Of a stretch of DNA of 64,000 nucleotides, positions 1 through 12,439 are shown one piece after another. Each line of letters opens with the position of its first letter. Positions within the stretch are counted from its first letter, which is position 1. The notes under the pieces were generated by a model. That model had not been told where the DNA came from. It worked only from the letters and a program-made list of their open reading frames with translations, and ran no database searches. Position numbers and translations under genes: made by a program. The stretch is taken from contig JAJEKV010000200.1 of NCBI GenBank assembly GCA_021234155.1, forward strand, positions 152,001 to 216,000, written 5' to 3'. The stretch comes from Isoetes taiwanensis. Taxonomy: Eukaryota; Streptophyta; Lycopodiopsida; Isoetales; Isoetaceae.

Positions 1-1080
1 AATGCACGGGAGCGGGCATTGCTATGTGGGAGCGGGCTAAGGGATTCTCGACTTGCGAGTCGAGAATGCAAGTGTTGGCTTCCTGTCTGCATTCTCGACT
101 CGCAAGTCGAGAATGCCTTAGCCATCGAGAACTCCAGATAGTACACATGTAGTGCTGGCTGGTTTAAGGCATTCCCGACTCATGAGTCGAAATGCGCAAC
201 AACAAGCTTCGATGGTTTCCCGTGGTTAGTTGTAGAGGCCTCCCACCAGCCCGAGCCCCTCCCTTCGCAATATTCGACCTAAGATGGTTCAAGGAGAGTG
301 GCTCGACCGGGTGGAGGCTACTTGACTTCATACACGGAGAATTGGTCGGGTAAGGGATTCTCGACTTGCGAGTCGAGAATGCAGGTTAGCTTCAGTCATT
401 TCGACCGCAAGTCGAGAATGCCTTAGCCATCGAGAACTCCAGATAGTACACATGGAGTGCTGGCTGGTTAAGGCATTCTCGACTCGCGAGCCGAGAATGC
501 AGACAGCAAGCTCTGTGGTTTCCCTGTGGTTAGTTGTAGAGGCCTCCACCCAGTCCGAGCCCATCCCCTTCGCAATATTCGACGAAGATGGTTCGAAGGA
601 GACGGTCTCGACCGGGTAGGCCCACCGACCATACAAGGCGAGAATTGGCTAAGAATTGTCAAGCGACGAGGGCCTGCAGAGCCGATCAAAGCCACTTCCC
701 TTCGTAATATCCGAGCAAGATAGTTTGAAGGAGAGTGGCTAAGACTGTCTCTGCACCTAATAAAGAATGCACTAGAGCCGGCACTGGTGTGTGTGAGATT
801 AGCGGGTGTTGTCGACAGGTTAGAGGCATTGGCTAGGTATGACATTCTCAACTCGCGAGTCGAGAATGCAAGAATGGCGTTATTCTCGACTGGCGAGTCG
901 GGAATCCCTCAACCAGCCAACAATCCAGAGTGTACATTCCCTGTTCTCGCCTCGCCCGGTCGAGACATTCTCGGCAGTCGAGAATAAAGGCCCTTTCTTG
1001 ATTGTTGGCAAAGCTGAAGGATTCCCGGCTTCGCCCGATCAAAAGCCGGGTTCCCATACGCACCTCTCACGCAAAGGAGG
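1..1080. repeat. Tandem satellite-like array built of palindromes
   Basis: About two and a half copies of a unit of roughly 305 bp. The phrase GGTTAGTTGTAGAGGCCTCC occurs near 221 and 529, CCTTCGCAATATTCGAC near 263 and 568, and a partial third copy starts near 697. Scattered through the array are about ten near-perfect palindromes of 24-28 bp with core TCGACTCGCGAGTCGA, at about 44-67, 89-116, 169-195, 357-380, 397-421, 473-500, 843-868, 881-904, 963-987 and a diverged one at 1020-1052. Open frames here are products of the repeat and do not look like genes. The array is more GC-rich than the following sequence and is cut by the window edge. Confidence 0.8.
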
Positions 1081-2218
1081 ATATCTTTGTGAGTGAAATT
1101 TTCAATGCGTATGGTAATTCCTATTTTAAGTTTACGTAAAGCAATTTCATGCATAGTTATGTTCTTTTATGAATCATAGGCGGTTCTCTTCTTGTTATGC
1201 AATACTTTTCTTCCTATCTCGAGGGATTCCTAAGTTAGGTGCTTGCCACTACTATTAGCATCTAAGAACACTGATGCCTGTACAAGGTATTCAAGTAAAC
1301 AACAACTAAACACAAGAAAGCACAAACAGAAAGCAAATCAAAAGGAAAGCAGTGAAGCAGCTTTGAAACAGCAGACAAATGAGAAAATATTAAGAAAAAA
1401 AATACCTGGGAGATTTGTTGGATGAGGAGGAAGCTGCAGAGTTCGATTCCATTTTGCTACAGGCGTTTGCAAAGCGAGAGTAAGGATTTGTCGGGCTGGA
1501 AAATGTATCAGGGTATATAAAGAGGCTCTAAACAAATAATAGGAGTAGCACAGTAGTAAAGGAATTGCAAAAAAACAATAAACAAGCAGTATAAGAATAT
1601 AAAAACTTACAGAAAAGGTTTCTCACTTTCTTCTTAGGAAGTACTTTCTGCTGGCTAACTCAAATTGAGCCAAAACCTCGTCACTGGATGCGTCGCGATC
1701 TGTCGACCACGCTATAGTCATAAGATTGCTTCGGAAATGCAGGAGTCGATCGAGCGCCAAGGCGGAACAGGGGAACAGGCGGCTGCCGGAGTCGGAACAG
1801 GGGAAGACAAAGAGGAATGGAAGGAATAGGGGTCGCGGGAGAAGAGGTAGAGGGTGCAGTTATTTCTGGCTGCACCCTCGAACCTCGAAAAAGTGGCATT
1901 TATGACACTCCTAGAGTCACGTGTGTGGCATGCCATCCGTGACCTGGATTGCTGACGTGGCCATGTCAGATGTCGCTGACGAAGGGCCACGTCAGCACAG
2001 TCATGAATTCGGGGAAGCCAATGTTTGAATGGTTATAATGTTTTAATGCTTTTTAATGGTTAATGTTAAATGTTAGTGTTAAAAGTTTTAATGTTTTTAA
2101 TGGTTATAAGGTTATAATATTTTAATGCTTCTTAATGGTTAATGTTAGCCAAGATTTCAATGGTTTTTAATGGTTATATGGTTTCTAATGGTTATATGGC
2201 TATAGTGCTCATTCATAT
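1081..2218. other. Non-coding stretch with AT-rich simple repeats
   Basis: No convincing gene. Positions 1880-2010 are GC-richer and hold a CACGTG box near 1919 and two CCACGTCAGC-like motifs. Positions 2025-2215 are a degenerate array of short units of the type TTTTAATGGTTA. These could be the upstream region of the transposase-like gene that follows, but no terminal inverted repeat was recognised. Confidence 0.5.
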
Positions 2219-5149
2219 ATGGTTGTATATGGTTTTAATGTGTGCTCTTTCATTCAGGGAGCATGTGAGATGAGCAAAATGGAGCCAAGGAAGCCCAGCA
2301 CAGGCCATTGCCCTAGGCTCCAATGGAGGAAGATGGGTTGCTTGTTGTTGCACCCTTGCAACGAGACGGTATTTGCAGAGGGCATAATAACTGCAGTTGA
2401 TCTGGGAGATGATCATCTTGGAGTTGGCATTGTGAAGCTTCTTATCGAAGTTGATACAATCATGTCCCAGGGAAGCTCTAGTGATTGCATTGTGTGCTCT
2501 GGGTTGCTGGAGTCCCAAAGTCAGTTGAGATGGCCAATTAGATATATTACACACAAGAATGGTGATAGTTTGGAATGCCCTACTGAACTACATACCCCAA
2601 GGCCCACCCAAGGCCATGTGGAAGATTTGGTGGTCGATGAGCATCCTTTGATCACAAGGAAGAGACGCTATGTTTTTTATAAAAGGCAGCCACGGGTGCC
2701 CAAGAGGCCTAGAAGTGACAAATATTTAGAAAGGATGGAAAGTATGGCCCCAACCAAAGAAAACCTAGAGGCAATTAGGGGACAAGAGTGTTGGAACCTA
2801 GATTGCACAGGGCAGTACAGTGTGGATGACCTCGTGCAGATAAGGTCCCAATACATTGGACAACTTCAAAAAGATAGGATTAATTTCATCTACTCCTTGT
2901 GTAGGAATTCTAGCTATGATGAAAACACAGGAAGGCTAATATATCAATTGAGGGGCATGAAGGTATATATGAGAGCATTGAGATGGATTCTTGGGGTGAG
3001 CAAGTCTTCATTCTACAGATACTGGGAGCAGGTTAGAAAAGGGCACAGTTTGTTCCAACATAGTAATGCACTCACTTTGAAACCTAGAGCAAATACTCTC
3101 AAGGCCATTGCAGTCTTCGAGAGCTTTGTGAGATACATGTCTCAATCTATGCCCCACAAGTCGAAGGTGAACGAGCACGGTGTGCGAGTGGTGCAAAGGG
3201 TGTTGCCACAACACTATATCCAAAAGGAGTGCCTTAAAGAGGTCAACTCCATCCTAGAAACTACTGGAGGTAGGCCTCTTTCTCAATCACATTTCAGCAA
3301 GTTATGGAGCACTCACTTCTCGGGGCGTGAGTGTCCCGCAACACATGCCATTCTCAAAGTGCAACACTTGCATTCAACTCAAGGATACACTTGCATCAAC
3401 TGCAATAGAGAAAGAAAGAATGGCAATTAGGGAGCAATTTGCAGATCACCAAAGGGACCAAATATCATGTAGATAGTTGTATTGGCAGTGGAGAACATTT
3501 TCTGAGATGCAGCCGGACAAATGTTTGTGTATAATTCATGATAAGATGGACCAACACAAGACTTTCTTGCCAAAGCTAGATCCTTTACCCAAGCGTTGTC
3601 AAAACGCTTTTCAGATGAAAGTAAGTCTGGCGGATGTCTTAACACATGGTCATGGAACTGGAACATATGGTCATTTTATGCTTGATCTATGGAGGGATGA
3701 TCCAAACTTCCATGTGAGCTCTATTTTCAAGTGCTTGAGAACACTAGAGAAATGATCGATAGAAGGGAGGAGGTATTCCCCTTCAAACCCATTTTGAGGC
3801 TTTGATGGATGATCAACCGCTTTGTTACCAAAGGCGGATAAAAAGCTCACATCCAAGGTGTCTAGTGAATCAAGGAGGACTTGGGATGATTTCCCCTTAC
3901 TTGAGAAACCACTGCCTGAGGAGCTATGTGTTCAATTGGACAACTGTTGGAAAGAAAACAAGAATAGATGGATGTTTGGGGCAATGTCATACTTGACAAA
4001 AGGTGGGAGTATTCAAAGTTATGAAAGTGGGATTCATGATGGTTGGGCATACGATGATGATATAGATGGATTCTTTGGAACTTTCTCCACCAAGCTCAAG
4101 AGAGAAAAACGTGACTAGTCTCCCTGAACTAATGGATGTGTTTGAGAGCTGCATTGACCCCAACCCAATGGCTTTCTTGATGGATGAGGTTGCAGATTGG
4201 AAATCATTTGTAGAGGGATACTTGCTAGATGGTAAGGACCAGTTATTGATGACACACACAAAGCCACTTCAGTTCAAGTTTTGGGTTAGGGATGGAATAC
4301 CAATCATGCAATATAAGTGGAGACCAGGTGACAAGTTGTGGATGCACTGTACAAGGAATCGAGTTGTGGCAAAGGGGTCTTCTTTGGTGAAGTTCTCATT
4401 CCTAAAGGGCAGCCAAAACCACTACCTCCCTTCAAGACTGTCAAAGACTCTAGCCAACTAGTGAAGGGCATCAAGGATTACATAACGCATTGGGATGATG
4501 TTCGAAATGGAAAGCACACCTCCACTCTTAAGAAAAATAAAATGGACTCCCTAATCAAGTACTGGGAGAAAGTTGTGACATGCTTAGAACCCAACAACCA
4601 TGTGGGAGGAAGCTAAGAGACGGGTTCTTGCCAGAGTCAAGATGGGAGGGTTCTCAAGGAGCAAGCACGTCTAAGAATGTTCACTTGGGTCCTAACAAGG
4701 GTTCCAAGTGGTTTGTGGGAAGTAAGGCCTCAAAGCCGAAGTGGTTTGATCTTCCTGAGTGGGATCCCTTTGAGGACATCAAGGAAGGATACTTTGTGCT
4801 AGTAAGGCCTGATGATGAGGACTTGTCCAATATGGTTAGGGGTGGCACTCTCGATGTAACCACCACTATGCCCGATGGAGAGGAGTTAGCGCCCCGATTC
4901 CAAATTCAATATTGGGAGCCCATTGGGAGACACAAGAAGGGCAACTTGAAGGAGCAATACACCGACTGCTGGGAGAAGAAGTGGAGGGCAAATTATGCTG
5001 ATCCTCAAAGGAGGGAATTGGTGGAGTGTGTGGTATGGTCATATCCAAGTTCTCACACTGCAAAGGACAACACACACAAGATCCCAAAAAGGGAGATGGA
5101 CAAAGCCATGAGCAACCTCCATGCTATATCATTGTATGAGGGTAGATAA
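2219..5149 (+). pseudogene. Degenerate DDE-like transposase gene (DUF7869-like)
   Basis: A transposase-like protein broken over several frames. The N-terminal part (2219-3430, probable start at MSKMEPRK near 2270) is open for about 385 codons. It has a basic segment (KRPRSDKY) and ends in a short Cys-containing motif (CINCNRERK). The catalytic-like core follows in pieces: IHDKMDQHKTFLPKL near 3533-3577, FDNCWKENKNRWMFG-like sequence near 3930-3980 (read as QLDNCWKENKNRWMFG), and DDDIDGFFGTFSTKLKREKR near 4054-4114. The order hDxMDQxKt, DNCxxENKNR, DIDxxF is what I know from RNase-H-fold transposases carrying the domain called DUF7869; this assignment is from memory. The C-terminal part (4580-5149) holds GYFVLVRPDDED, IQYWEPIG and DCWEKKWRANYADP, and resembles an accessory domain of the same protein type. 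Changes of frame near 3430, 3755, 4060, 4340 and 4580 could be introns in part, but stops inside conserved stretches favour a dead copy. No TIR or TSD was found. Confidence 0.6.
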
Positions 5150-6700
5150 TATTGAGAAGCTTGAAAACTTTCTCAACTAGTGGTTTGTAAAATTTATGAG
5201 GAAAACAAGTAACCCAATTCTTTGTGTGTGATGTGTAATTCTATTCAAGCAATCAATTCAAAAAAAAAAAAATTTATAGGGTGTGAGTCCCATTTTCAGT
5301 CCGAGTCCCAAAATTCAAGATTTGTCCCACTTTAATTAAATACGACTTACTTGTATCCCCCCTAGCTGCAACATAAATTGTGCTGTTTTGTTGCTAGACA
5401 AAGATTAATTATAGTACTTATATCTCCTTGTTGCAAAAAGGGAGCCCCAAGCTCCATTCACCTGCAAAAGGAAAGTAGGGAGATAGAAAGAATTACCTGC
5501 TATTGGAGACAAAATGACCTGCGCTCGACGGCTTGAGAAAAATCATGGCCCCGACTTCTATTCCAAATTATTGGGTAGTGCCCCATGGCGTCACCGAAAT
5601 TGTATTTCGGGTTAACATCGACCCACTTTCCATGTTGTCTAAATAATTGAGTAATACCTAGGAGTGATGAGAGGGAATAAAAAAATATAGGACACATGGG
5701 ACATGGATATAATGTTAATTGATGAAATAGGGACGGACATCAAGACACATGGACATGGATGTAACGCTAAGTGATGAAATAGGGACAGATATCTACGACT
5801 TTAAATGCTGAGTTAAATTTGATATGGAACTCCAACCTTTGTAAATTAATTTGCCTTTTCAAAATGGCGTTCCATGATAAAGCCTTGGCAAATTCGTTGC
5901 CCATGTCACATCTTTTTAAGAAAAAGGTGTGGCAATTTTCAACCATAGGTCATAACGATTCAAGTCATTTATTAATTTATTAATCTACACAATTTTAGGC
6001 CAATAGACATAGAAACAAAGTATTATTTAGTTCCTAAAAAGGTGTTCCATGATGAAGGGTTCGCAAATTCATTACTCATGTGAAGGCTTAAACTCGTGTA
6101 GCGTTTTTCAATCATAAGGTTATAACAATTCAATTATTAAAAGGACAGAATTTTGAGCCCAAACATAGAACAACGTAATGCATGAAAAGCATGAACCTTA
6201 CTAACAAACTGCTCAATGTCATATAAGTAATACCTACAGTCAATCCCATTGGTACTTTGCAAACAACCAGTATGCACAGATCTAGAGAATGGCTGATGAA
6301 AGAATCTAGAAAGCAGTAAATGACAATGACATTCTTGTGGTCAATCAGTATATCATCACTGGAGGACGTTATAATTTTGTAAGCAGTAGGCAGGGTCGAT
6401 TTCACGGGTTCCATAACACACCTAGACCACAAATCAAGTGCGAATGATCTCCTCAAATTCCAATATTTAAAAGCTTTTAAAATTGCCCTAATCTATTCAC
6501 CCATTAATGTCCCTGCAAAGCAAAGTGAAGTATCAATCATGCCTCACACTTGTAAGAATATCTATCGAGCCGTGCTTTTCTATTATTAGGAGGCTTGATA
6601 GTTCCTTTAGCTTCAGGAGGTATAAAATCCTAGGAAGGAATGGCATAGCTGTCTTTCTATCATATTGGCCAATTGACAGCAGGTAATTGTACCTTTCTTT
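5150..6700. other. Non-coding stretch with local tandem duplications
   Basis: No gene supported. A direct duplication of about 56 bp lies at 5691-5795 (ACATGGATATAATG... / ACATGGATGTAACG...). A diverged duplication of about 175-185 bp is visible between 5865 and 6150 (TTCCATGATAAAGCC / TTCCATGATGAAGGG, each followed by CAAATTC and later AATTTT). An A-rich run sits at 5260-5272. Confidence 0.5.
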
Positions 6701-6712
6701 GGCTGAAATCTC

Positions 6713-7132
6713 CTTTTTTTTTTTTTTTTTTTTTTTTTTGAAGACAAGGTATTTTTATTTTTATTAATAATATGTAAATAATTACATTTATTCATGGCTC
6801 TATGGTAGCCAGATAACCTAAACATATCAGCACCAAGTCTCCCAGGTGTGGAGATGAGATAAAAGCACCATTAAACAATCCTTCTCAAATAGTGAGTGAT
6901 CCTAATCAACCTGCAAATGAACCCCTTTAAGTTCCACCCCCGGAAATGCAGTAGACACAAGCAAAAGAGAGTGGAGGCTTCATCTCTCGCATTAACTTCT
7001 GATCTACCTATACCAGAGTACTACTGGAAGAAAGAAACCCTGTTCCAATTTCTCGTACTTAGAGTTGCATATTCTCACCATCTTCCTTGGGTATAGATAC
7101 CAGGGCCTACCCCCAAGAGGTTTAGGGTTTAG
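6713..7132 (-). mobile_element. Retroposed fragment (LINE/SINE 3' end) with 12-bp TSD
   Basis: A T-run of about 25 (poly(A) on the minus strand) begins at 6713. It is followed by about 400 bp, and the piece is flanked by the direct repeat GGCTGAAATCTC at 6701-6712 and 7133-7144. Poly(A) plus TSD is the signature of target-primed retroposition. The body shows no recognisable reverse transcriptase, so it may be a 5'-truncated LINE 3' UTR or another retroposed RNA. The 5' junction carries two plant telomere-type repeats, TTTAGGGTTTAGGG, at 7121-7134. Confidence 0.75.
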
Positions 7133-7144
7133 GGCTGAAATCTC

Positions 7145-9680
7145 TACATGCGGGAGGGCCTATTTTCTCCTTATCAATAACTTATTCTCTGCAAATATAT
7201 TTCTTGTTCATCTCTAGACATGTACATGCCTACACCTTTTATTAGGGCACTCTCCGCACTCTCCAGCCAGTTGACTAGAAATTGTATTTGCAACCTATTG
7301 TAACTTAAGAACATACTTTTTTTTTGTTCAACTTGAAATGCAGACAAATAATGTTCAATCTGTTCTAACATTATATAGACCTCTCAAGTATATCTCTAGA
7401 TCCATAGTTTCTACGCAAAAACTTACCTGTAGCAAGCACACGATCAAGCAGCAGAACATGACGTTCTTGCAAGAGTTATATATTGTTATCATGTAATCAA
7501 GTAATCATTCAAGTATAAGATGAGATGGAAGCTATGATACTTATTGCTTATGTACCTATTTACCATTGTCTCCTTCACAATGAATCAATATTTTTTCAAT
7601 TTTTATACCTTTGCAGCAAGTATACAATGCATTCTCCATGGTCTCCATTGCCATAATAATAAAAGTCCAAAGAATAGTAAATAGATAGGTTCAACATGTA
7701 TTTAAACTTCATTAATTCAAGGTCTTCAATTTGAAAGTGCTTTATACTGTTTTAAAACTAAGGTGCAGCCAGTTCCTAACCAGGTTTATCAACATTTGGC
7801 GCATCTGGAGATCATATTAGCAACACTCAATTTGGAGGTGCTTTATATAATTTCATAAACAAGGTGCAGCCAGTTCCGAAAGAACCTTTGCGTAGTCAAG
7901 TAACACTGAAAGAGAACCTAGTATCAAGTAATAGATTTCACATGTCTTCCTTGCCATAGGCAAATTGATTGGAAAAGGTGTATACTTATATCACAGTCAA
8001 AAGATCAGGGTCACCTTCAGATTTTCAATCAGGGCCAAGTTCATGGCTATGGTAATGGCCGGATTTGCATTTACAAAATTACAATATTGTACTGCAGAGC
8101 ACTCCTTGCAGTTCCTGCTAAAGCTAGGAATCATTTAACCTATAGATCAAGGTAGGGGCGTTCAAACTATGGACTAACACCAAAGAAAATGCTTCATTTA
8201 GCATGTAGACAACGCAGAATCGAAATGCAAACCAAAGAATAAAAATAGAAGCGAAATAGCACCTGCAATGTGGATTCCCAACTCCTCTGCTCCAAGCAAA
8301 CAAATAAAGCGATTTCTCTGATGACAAGCTCAAGGCAAGCAAGACGGATTGGGACGGACGCGAAAAAACAAGGAAAACTAGATCGAGGTTTCTGATCTGC
8401 TGGAACACTATATGTGAGAACAAAAGAGAAGGAAAGAACTAGCATATAGGATAATTTCTCCAATTTTTTTAATTTTCAGTGTCGTAGATGTAGAAAATTG
8501 AGAATCTAATGGCGTAAACTAAACTTTGCTGAGGTGAAGTGAGATGGCGTAAATGGATGATGTTGTAGTTGTGTTTAAACAGTTGTTCTATAAGGAGTGG
8601 CTTGCAAAAAAGTCGATACAAAGCATTAATATAAACATACATATTTACCATTTCTAGAGCTATCGAGACAAGGAGGACAAACAGACACATGCTGAATGAA
8701 TGGCCCTTGTGAGCATCTCCATAAACAACTGATACATGATACAAGCTAGCTCTAAGACAGAAGCTTATCCTCGGGATGAAAACCTCGCCCTTACGGGTTT
8801 TCGAGGAAAACCTAAGGATAAACAACCATCTAAGAGATCTTGAACACAACTGAAAAGGAAAGGAACCCTCATGCCTACAGGCCTTTTCGGGTTTTACAGA
8901 AACTTGTAAAAGAAAAACCACATGCAGCTGTGAGATGCCAGTTATACAGGAACTCGGTTGAAACCAGCAGCCTCACCATCCAAAATTGCAAACATGACTG
9001 CGTCAACCTGCGAAAGAACAACACTAGTAAGACAAGACCCTGTGCCCATCGGCACCAAAGGCCACAACATCAGCCACCAAGGCTCAAAAAATTGCAAAAC
9101 CGCCACCAAGGCTTTAAACCATAACCAAGCCACCAAGGCTGTAAAACCATAAGCAACAGTCCCATCATGATATAAGCCACCAAGGCTCCATCACCATGCC
9201 AACATACATAACCATCACTAAAGCGAGTCACATAGACGAAGTCAAGAGGGAACCATTAGAGCATGCTGCCTATGCATCACCAGAGAAGGGACAGGAAAAA
9301 GGAGGGTTGGGGAAGAGAGCTCGAACAATCTACCAAATGGAGATGCATGCACAAAAAGCGATGCCAAAACACCCGTAAGCCAAGCTACAAATAGAGCAAG
9401 CTCCTGGCAGTTGCTAACTACCCGGGACACTTGTCCCTTAGTTCTAGAAGTCCATTTACCATCTATTCGTTGAAAACGAAGGTAAATGGAACTTCACTAA
9501 AAGAGTGATGGTGCCCGGTGTTGTTGGGCATAAGTACAATTGTATCTGCAACGAATGATAAAGTTGCATTACATATCGAAAATATCTTGATGTTAAGTGT
9601 ATTGAGTTGCCCTAACATGCCAATTAATGATGCTAAGTGTATTGAGTTGCCCAAACATGCCAATTAAGTGTATTGAATTT
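7145..9680. other. Non-coding stretch with small duplications
   Basis: No gene supported. A diverged duplication lies at about 7730-7780 and 7835-7890 (TTGAAAGTGCTTTATA / TTGGAGGTGCTTTATA, each followed by AAGGTGCAGCCAGTTCC). Several copies of GCCACCAAGGCT lie between 9073 and 9190. About two and a half copies of a roughly 40-bp unit (AAGTGTATTGAGTTGCCC...) lie at 9594-9675. The hairpin-like GTGCCCGGTGTTGTTGGGCA is at about 9510-9530. Confidence 0.45.
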
Positions 9681-10730
9681 GAATGTATGTATTTGTAGAT
9701 GGTACGAAGGCTATGTTTCATCACAATTGGACCAGTTTGCTTTGTACCAGTTATCTGGGGTTTTTTATAGGACGTTATATGTCTTTTCTAAACATACATG
9801 TAAAGGTGTCATTTGGGGGCATGTCCCAAGGACCATACTAGCATTTTTTGTTGTGGGTACTCAGCCACAGAGTGGCATTTTCCGACTGTGGTCGCCACTA
9901 TTGGGGTGGTATAGGAGACTGTATACATGGTCGTATATGGGAGGTATATATACATGTATGTACACACATGCACGTGTGGAGGAGATACACACGTATGCAT
10001 TGTGTACCTGGTCTATCAGAGCGAGTGTATTCTGAGAAGGGAGAGAAAACAGAGCGAAGGTGTATGAGAGAGAGAGATTGTCTTGATCTAGTTATGGAGA
10101 TTATGAGTCTTTATGTTGTGCATTGCATAGATCTGGTAGATTGAAGCTTGGATTACTGGTTTTTCATCCTTCTTGCAAGGTTGGAGTTTAGGCTCTAACA
10201 CCTATGGATATCAAAGTTCCACAATCTGTACTTCTGGATATCTATCTTGAAGAAAAGAATAGCTTATGGATTCTAGACCACACTTGTGGGCTTTTATCAG
10301 GCTTGCTTCTACCAGAAAATAATAGTTAAGAAGCATCCCGTAATAATTGCACTCTTATTTCCTCTAAATTGGACAGTGGAATTTGACAAGATAATTACAA
10401 TATTATGATGAACCGGTGATAAGTTGCGCAATAAGGTGAGTCAATTCTGTTGCTCAGAGTAAGCCGTGCAATTTCCACATGTTTTAATGATTATAAAATC
10501 CTCTAGTTGATTCATGGCTTTAAAGTTTAGAGATATATGAAGGCTCAAGGATTCACCCTCCTGATGCTTCACGCCATACAAAAGCGGTACCTCAACATAA
10601 CGTGTGCAAAGATAGATTTATCCTCAAACATTCTGAGATGTTCTTATCCAGCATCCATGGGCACTGTGGAAAAACTTCAGACAATTAAGCATGGGAAGAT
10701 GGGTCGTTATGAATAAGAGACCTTTATGCA
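9681..10730 (+). other. Possible degraded LTR end with primer-binding-like site
   Basis: The sequence around 10190-10220 reads CTCTAACACCTATGGATATCAAAG. This resembles the end of a plant copia-type LTR (...ACA) followed by a decayed initiator-tRNA-Met primer-binding site (TGGTATCAGAG). A purine-rich stretch (GAGAGAGAGA) precedes it at about 10065. No gag or pol reading frame can be recognised downstream, so this is only a suggestion. Nothing else is supported here. Confidence 0.25.
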
Positions 10731-11968
10731 CATTAACAAGTGGCATCTATATAAAATGACAAGTGATGAGCAGGCACTTATTCTAAGTGGTGACAAATGC
10801 ACAATTGATCATGCAAAGATACAATATATGTAGAGACGTTCAAGGACAACACAGACCATTTTGCTTCAATGTAAGTCATGGGTTGTTGTACAACAGTCCT
10901 CTGCCTGTGGTTTGGTGGCTAGCCCTTTGAGTTATCAATTAGAAGATCTTGTGTTGAAGTCTCTCTTGGAACATTTAGGGGACCGTCATATGTCCTATGG
11001 GATGATGTCGTGCGGTATGGTATAAAAAATAATGTCCATCTATGTTCAATGATGCTGACCTAGATGACATCACAAATAAATGTCACAAGATACACAACAA
11101 TGTTTATCTCTACATGAAAAAACTAGTAGACATTAGAGTCTTGTACTTATTTCTTGGCATATTTGTATAAAATCTATTTTAAGATTGAGATATGGTTGAA
11201 ATAGCATTCTAAACGGATTGGCACCATGCAAGAAAATGAATGTTGTAAAAGGATATAAAAAGGGGTGCATGCCTTACTTTGGAATAAAAAAATATGCTTT
11301 AGAGATATTATGTTCTGTTGTGGAAGAAAAGGGAGGGGATTGTGCATGGTTTATTAGCACATTGATATATTTTTTTTCTTTCGACAAGGAGTTTTTAGAA
11401 CAATAATGGTTTGGGAGTTTTATGGAGGATGATTGTTTTGTTTTTGTTTGCCCAGGTCAAAGTGAACACATGCACATTTACTTCCTTTTTGGGGGGAAAG
11501 TGGTGCTGGGGATGGTGTTTGCATGCCGGATTAGTGCCTCTGTTAAAAATGCTCAAGTGAAACGTAATTTGCTTAAAGTCAATCCTGCTATTTATCAAAT
11601 CAATGTAAAAATATGTTATTGGATTGTCCTTTTGGTTCCATCAAAGCAACCCACATTGTAGAAGCATCGTGTCTAATATCAGGGAAAGAGACAAACGATT
11701 TCTTCTATGCACATGCACAACCTTACGTGCAAGGATTTTCTAGTAGGATATTAAGAATATTCACTTAACCAACTAATTTTTTGGTATGTTTGATTATAAC
11801 AATAATAAGCTGGGAACATCCTGAAGCTAGTTAGGCTACCCAGCTATTGCTTTGTCCTATCATGAGGGCATGTCTCATAGGAGAGAAGTGAAGTGCATTG
11901 TTTTAACAATTTGGTTGTGTACATGCTTGCGCTAGAGTTGAAATATATAAGCAAGGCAAGTTCATTCG
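10731..11968 (+). repeat. Left arm of inverted segmental duplication (distal part)
   Basis: This matches 43140-44150 in inverted orientation. Shared landmarks are TATATAAAATGACAAGTGA (about 10750), AATGATGCTGACCTAGATGACATCACA (about 11050), the CATGCCTTACTTTGGAAT block (about 11268), and TTTGATTATAACAATAATAAG near 11788. In both copies the block lies beyond the 3' end of a MYB gene, so it belongs to the duplicated locus. The left copy also has extra sequence between about 10890 and 11040. Short open frames here are not recognised. Confidence 0.75.
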
Positions 11969-12192
11969 AAAGCAATGCAATTTCTTTTTTTTTTAATTGA
12001 AGGCTTAGTATTTGTATTAATTAAGATTTAGGTGTACATATCGACATATGTATATACATATGTTTACAAAAGGCAACCAGATTGGGTAGGGTTGGTTGTT
12101 TAGACCCTTCAACATAAAACAGCAACAGAAAATTTTCAGGCCTATCATAAGCCTAAACCATCAAAAGTTTCCTTAAGTTATGAGATCAAAGT

Positions 12193-12424
12193 TCATATGA
12201 CCGAATCCTGAGAGAGGTCATTCCAGAAATCTTCTTTTCTTGGGCTCATTCTCGGCATGGTCTTTTCTCCCCATTCCTTTAGTAGCCAATATGAATAGAC
12301 AGAATTGACATTTGCATAAGTGAGCTTTCCCCGGATTAAATCTTCCTTTTTTATCCTTAGCCTCGCATAGGATATGCCTTTTTGCATCATATGCCGTATT
12401 ACAGGCACAGTTACATTGGCATAG
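12193..12424 (-). pseudogene. LINE ORF2 C-terminal remnant
   Basis: A minus-strand open segment ending in LSQDSVI at 12193, between the poly(A) end of the LINE and the nested insertion. Motifs visible are IRHMMQKGISYARLRIKKED and KEWGEKTMPRMSPRKEDFW. It is probably the extreme C-terminus of ORF2, separated from the zinc-finger part by foreign sequence at 12440-13080. I do not recognise an RNase H domain. Confidence 0.4.
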
Positions 12425-12439
12425 TCCATCTTCATTGTT

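Noticed and set aside
1-1080. CRISPR-like array
   Set aside because: Repeats are palindromic but unevenly spaced and part of a 305-bp tandem unit; the context is a plant genome.
8840-9152. Coding region with repeated GCCACCAAGGCT
   Set aside because: Frames shift between the repeats and no domain can be seen; treated as non-coding repeats.
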